Shown: one piece after another, positions 4,354-7,085 of the stretch | How the letters are laid out: each line of letters starts with the position of its first letter | Position numbering within the stretch: the first letter of the stretch is position 1 | From: Candidatus Kerfeldbacteria bacterium | GTDB taxonomy: Bacteria > Patescibacteriota > Patescibacteriia > SBBC01 | Direction of reading: 5' to 3' | Length of the DNA stretch: 7,085 nt | NCBI GenBank assembly: GCA_903854795.1 | Contig: CAINXF010000050.1 | Coordinates: 1 to 7,085, forward strand | The notes under the pieces: model-generated | Seen by the model: only the letters and a program-made list of their open reading frames with translations | Told to the model about the DNA's origin: nothing | Databases searched by the model: none | Program-made: the position numbers and the translations under genes

Positions 4354-6465
4354 TTATGCCTTCATCATGCCATTTACCACACCATTCATCATGGGTCGCA
4401 TTGGTTTTGCTGACACTGACACTTCTTCAACCATTGGAGCAACAAATTGAGAATTATACATATCTGCGTAAAAGCCGTTCTTCTTGAGGAGCTCTTCGTG
4501 CTTCCCTTGCTCGACGATGTTCCCGTCCTTCATGACGAGGATCAGGTCCGCGTTGCGGATCGTCGAGAGACGGTGCGCGATGACGAACGCGGTCTTCCCG
4601 TGCATGAGGCGGTCCATCGCCTGCTGGATGAGGACCTCGGTACGCGTGTCGACCGAACTTGTCGCCTCGTCGAGGATGAGCATCGGCGTATGGACGAGCA
4701 TGGCGCGCGCGATCGTGAGGAGCTGCTTTTCACCGGCCGAGAGGTTGTTCGCATCCTCATCGAGGACGAGGTCGTAGCCGTGCGGTTGCGAGTGGATGAA
4801 GTGGTCGGCGTGCGCGGCCTTCGACGCTTCGATCAAATCTTCCTCGGATGCTTCCGGTTTCCCGTACATCAAATTCTCGCGGATGGTGCCATTGAAGAGC
4901 CACGTGTCCTGGAGCACCATGCCGAACAGTTTGCGTACGTCGGCGCGGGCCATCGTCTTGATGTCGACGCCGTCGACCTTGATCGAGCCGCTGTTTACTT
5001 CGTAGAAGCGCATGAGCAGGTTCACCATCGTCGTCTTGCCGGCGCCGGTTGGCCCGACGATCGCGACGCGCTGGCCGGGTTTGATGGACGCTGTGAAATC
5101 CTTGATGATCGTCTTGTCAGGATTGTAGCCGAACGTGACATGGTCGAACTCTACCTCGCCCTTTACGTTCGTGAGCGCCTTCGTGTCCTTCGCATCGGGC
5201 GCTTCCTCGCCCTCGGCAAGGAACTCGAACACGCGTTCCGCGGCGGCCGCGGTCGACTGCATGATGTTCGCGACGTTCGCCGTCTGGACGATCGGCTGGT
5301 TGAACTGCTGGACGTACTGGATGAAGGCCTGGATGTCGCCGATGTTGATCTTGCCGTTGATCGCGAGCCAGCCGCCGACGACCGTGACGCCGACGTAGCC
5401 GATGTTACCGACGACCGTCATCAGCGGGAACATGAGACCGGAAAGGAACTGCGATTTCCATGCACTCCCATACAGCTCGTCGTTGTACTTCGTGAACGTC
5501 GCGATGCTACGCTCCTGCCCGTTGAAGACCTTCATGACGGTATGCCCGCCGAACATCTCCTCGACGTGACCGTTGAGGTGGCCGAGCGTATCCTGCTGCT
5601 GTTTGAAGAAGGCCTGCGACCGCGAGACGATGAGACGGAGCAACCCAAAGCTCATCGGGAGCGTCACGAGCGCGACGAGCGTCAGCTGCCAGCTGATCGA
5701 CAGCATCATACCGAGGATACCGAGGATCATCGTGACCGACGTGATGATCTGCGTGAGGCTCTGGTTCAACGTCTGGCTGACCGTATCAATGTCGTTCGTA
5801 ACGCGCGAGAGCACCTCGCCGTGCGTGTTACGATCGAAATACCGGAGCGGCATCCGGCCAATCTTCTCGGCGATATCCTTGCGGAAACGGTACGTGACCT
5901 TCTGCGACACGTCCGTCATGATCCAACCTTGGATATAGCTGAAGATCGCGGACAGGGCGAAGAGGATCATGAGCTCGTACGCGATCGACTTGAGCGCGTC
6001 GTAGTGGAATTTCGGCTTCGACGAGATGTCGAGTTTTTTCACCCGGTCGAGCATGGCCGACGGGATCTTCGATGATACCGAGGCCGGAAGACGGCCTAAA
6101 AACTGTGCGCCGGTCGTCCCTGCCGGGATCACATAGCCCTTCGGCAGGTTCGACGTCAGCATCGTGTAGGCGGTCTGGTCGATGAAGTCGTCGACGATGT
6201 GGTTCGTCATGTGCCCAAGGATCTTCGGGGTCGCGATGGCGAAGACTGTGCTGGCGACGGCGAAGATGAGGACGAGCGAGATTGCGATACGGTACGACCT
6301 CAGGTACGACATGAGCTGCCGCATCGTCTTCTTGAAGTTCTTCGCCTTCTGTCCGGGCATCATCATTCCCATCGGATTGCCACGGCCCATCGGCCCGACA
6401 CGCGGCGGTTCTGCGGGCGATGCTGTATTCTTCACACCGGTCACTGGCGGTCGTTTGTCGCTCAT
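4354..6465 (-). CDS. ABC exporter, half-transporter with catalytic NBD (heterodimer subunit 2)
   Basis: This 703-aa inner-membrane half-transporter is of the type-IV (MsbA/LmrA-like) exporter family. The cytosolic N-terminus is Met/Gly/Pro-rich (PMGMMMPG, 31-38). The membrane domain spans about residues 55-370, with an unusually long segment of about 65 residues (95-160) between helices 1 and 2, presumably extracytoplasmic. The ATPase domain has Walker A GPTGAGKTT (471-479), Q-loop Q519, signature LSAGEKQ (575-581, variant of LSGGQ), Walker B MLILDE (595-600, catalytic E600), D-loop SSVD and switch H631. The complete Walker/His set with a variant signature marks the catalytic partner of an asymmetric pair. 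Substrate unknown; drugs, lipids or peptides are typical. The ATG at 6465 overlaps the upstream subunit's stop (ATGA) and has GGAGG 4 nt upstream. The last 39 residues are encoded by AT-rich codons unlike the rest. Confidence 0.95.
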   Translation of the reverse strand: MSDKRPPVTGVKNTASPAEPPRVGPMGRGNPMGMMMPGQKAKNFKKTMRQLMSYLRSYRIAISLVLIFAVASTVFAIATPKILGHMTNHIVDDFIDQTAYTMLTSNLPKGYVIPAGTTGAQFLGRLPASVSSKIPSAMLDRVKKLDISSKPKFHYDALKSIAYELMILFALSAIFSYIQGWIMTDVSQKVTYRFRKDIAEKIGRMPLRYFDRNTHGEVLSRVTNDIDTVSQTLNQSLTQIITSVTMILGILGMMLSISWQLTLVALVTLPMSFGLLRLIVSRSQAFFKQQQDTLGHLNGHVEEMFGGHTVMKVFNGQERSIATFTKYNDELYGSAWKSQFLSGLMFPLMTVVGNIGYVGVTVVGGWLAINGKINIGDIQAFIQYVQQFNQPIVQTANVANIMQSTAAAAERVFEFLAEGEEAPDAKDTKALTNVKGEVEFDHVTFGYNPDKTIIKDFTASIKPGQRVAIVGPTGAGKTTMVNLLMRFYEVNSGSIKVDGVDIKTMARADVRKLFGMVLQDTWLFNGTIRENLMYGKPEASEEDLIEASKAAHADHFIHSQPHGYDLVLDEDANNLSAGEKQLLTIARAMLVHTPMLILDEATSSVDTRTEVLIQQAMDRLMHGKTAFVIAHRLSTIRNADLILVMKDGNIVEQGKHEELLKKNGFYADMYNSQFVAPMVEEVSVSAKPMRPMMNGVVNGMMKA

Positions 6466-7085
6466 ACGGCCTCCGTGGCTAATTGTGGCGCATGCGTGCC
6501 TTCATCGAGCTCCGTTTGTGAGAGTTGTGACAGCGCGATCTCGCGGTAGACGTCGCAGGACTTCATCAGCTCCTTGTGCGTTCCTTGTCCGACCACGCGA
6601 CCTTCATCAAGGACGACGATCTTGTCCGCGTTCATGATCGTGCTGATACGTTGTGCGACGATGAGGACGGTCTTACCGGCCGTTTCCGACTTCAATGCAT
6701 GACGGAGCTTCGCATCGGTCGTGAAATCGAGCGCCGAAAAGCTGTCATCGAATATGTAGATCTCCGGTTTACGGATGATCGCGCGAGCGATCGAAAGACG
6801 CTGCTTCTGTCCGCCGGATACGTTCGTGCCACCCTGCGATATCTCCGCTTGGTAACCGCTCGGAAGCTTCTCGACGAATTCCTTCGCCTGGGCGATCGTC
6901 GACGCACGGTGCATATCATCGTCGGACGCGGAAAGTGCGCCGTACTTTAGGTTGGTCTCGACCGTCCCGGAGAAAAGGATAGCGTGCTGAGGAACGTAAC
7001 CGATCTTACGATAGAGGTCTTCCATTCGAAGTTGTCTGATATCCGTGCCATCGACTCTAATGGTCCCGGACGTAGCATCGTAGAA
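6462..7085 (-). CDS. ABC exporter subunit 1, C-terminal part, degenerate NBD (5' end outside window)
   Basis: This is the last 207 residues of an ABC half-transporter; the frame is open to the right edge, so the membrane domain and Walker A lie outside. The ATG at 7025 is internal and not the start. Visible elements, numbered from the edge, are a Q-loop in YVPQH (Q33), a canonical signature VSGGQKQR (89-96), Walker B IYIFDD (109-114) with Asp114 in place of the catalytic Glu, D-loop SALD, and Gln145 in VAQRISTI in place of the switch His. These two substitutions are characteristic of the degenerate-site subunit of heterodimeric exporters such as TM287/288 and LmrCD. Its good signature would pair with the intact Walker motifs of the downstream subunit. 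The TGA stop overlaps that subunit's ATG by 4 nt, so the two are translated together. Confidence 0.95.
   Translation of the reverse strand, partial: FYDATSGTIRVDGTDIRQLRMEDLYRKIGYVPQHAILFSGTVETNLKYGALSASDDDMHRASTIAQAKEFVEKLPSGYQAEISQGGTNVSGGQKQRLSIARAIIRKPEIYIFDDSFSALDFTTDAKLRHALKSETAGKTVLIVAQRISTIMNADKIVVLDEGRVVGQGTHKELMKSCDVYREIALSQLSQTELDEGTHAPQLATEAV

Noticed and set aside
4205..4450. An 81-codon plus-strand frame with an internal repeat (SSTIGAT twice)
   Set aside because: It is the reverse-strand shadow of the two exporter tails. The apparent repeat reflects their duplication and is not a repeat protein.
4447..6075. A 542-codon open frame on the plus strand
   Set aside because: It is antisense to the ABC exporter gene, which has every family motif. 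Its translation is Arg/Asp/Val-rich, typical of the reverse strand of GC-rich coding DNA.
7023..7025. ATG at 7025 as the start of ABC subunit 1
   Set aside because: The frame continues upstream to the window edge with family-typical ATPase sequence (SGTIRVDGTDIR), so the gene is simply cut by the window.
1..7085. CRISPR arrays, tRNA, rRNA or transposase genes
   Set aside because: No regularly spaced direct repeats, cloverleaf-like segments, rRNA-like stretches or transposase motifs were seen on either strand.

Overview
The window is bacterial DNA, high-50s % G+C by eye, with short compact genes, 4-nt ATGA overlaps inside operons and sigma70-type promoters. Shine-Dalgarno starts and apparently leaderless starts are both present. 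The lineage cannot be fixed from sequence alone. The mix of small orphan proteins, a Nudix/kinase cluster and a heterodimeric ABC exporter would fit a GC-rich candidate-phylum (Patescibacteria-like) or similar genome, but that is a weak inference.

Layout, left to right. Bases 1-84 hold no gene. From 1194 down to 125 (minus) lies a gene for an exported protein with a clear signal peptide. Its reading frame breaks near 1064-1068, so the signal peptide and the body are in different frames. It ends in a tandem stop and a strong terminator. Two small minus-strand single-gene units follow: a 72-aa two-helix membrane protein (1572-1354) and a 122-aa helical protein with a CxxxCxxC cluster (2128-1760). 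Each has its own TTGAC(A/T)-N17-TA(C/G)TAT promoter and a downstream hairpin.

At about 2200-2310 transcription diverges. The plus-strand block is a nucleotidyltransferase-fold protein (2310), a Nudix hydrolase (2958), a small P-loop kinase (3374) and a small membrane protein (3868). The last three overlap by ATGA and form one translationally coupled operon. The first two genes have near-identical promoters (TTGTT(G/T)-N17-TATACT) whose -10 box lies exactly 6 nt before the ATG, which predicts leaderless mRNAs.

A hairpin at 4174-4196 separates this operon from a convergent minus-strand operon that encodes the two halves of an asymmetric heterodimeric ABC exporter. The upstream half (partial, running off the right edge) has a degenerate ATP site (Asp for the catalytic Glu, Gln for the switch His) and a canonical VSGGQ signature. 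The downstream half (703 aa) has the catalytic Glu and His but a variant LSAGE signature. Together they would form one working and one degenerate site.

The most unusual structure is at the 3' end of the 703-aa gene. Its last 39 codons are AT-rich and unlike the rest of the gene. Immediately downstream, in the same frame after the stop, lies a second, GC-rich version of the same C-terminal tail. This looks like a recombination scar in which a divergent allele supplied a new 3' end and the original tail was left as a remnant.
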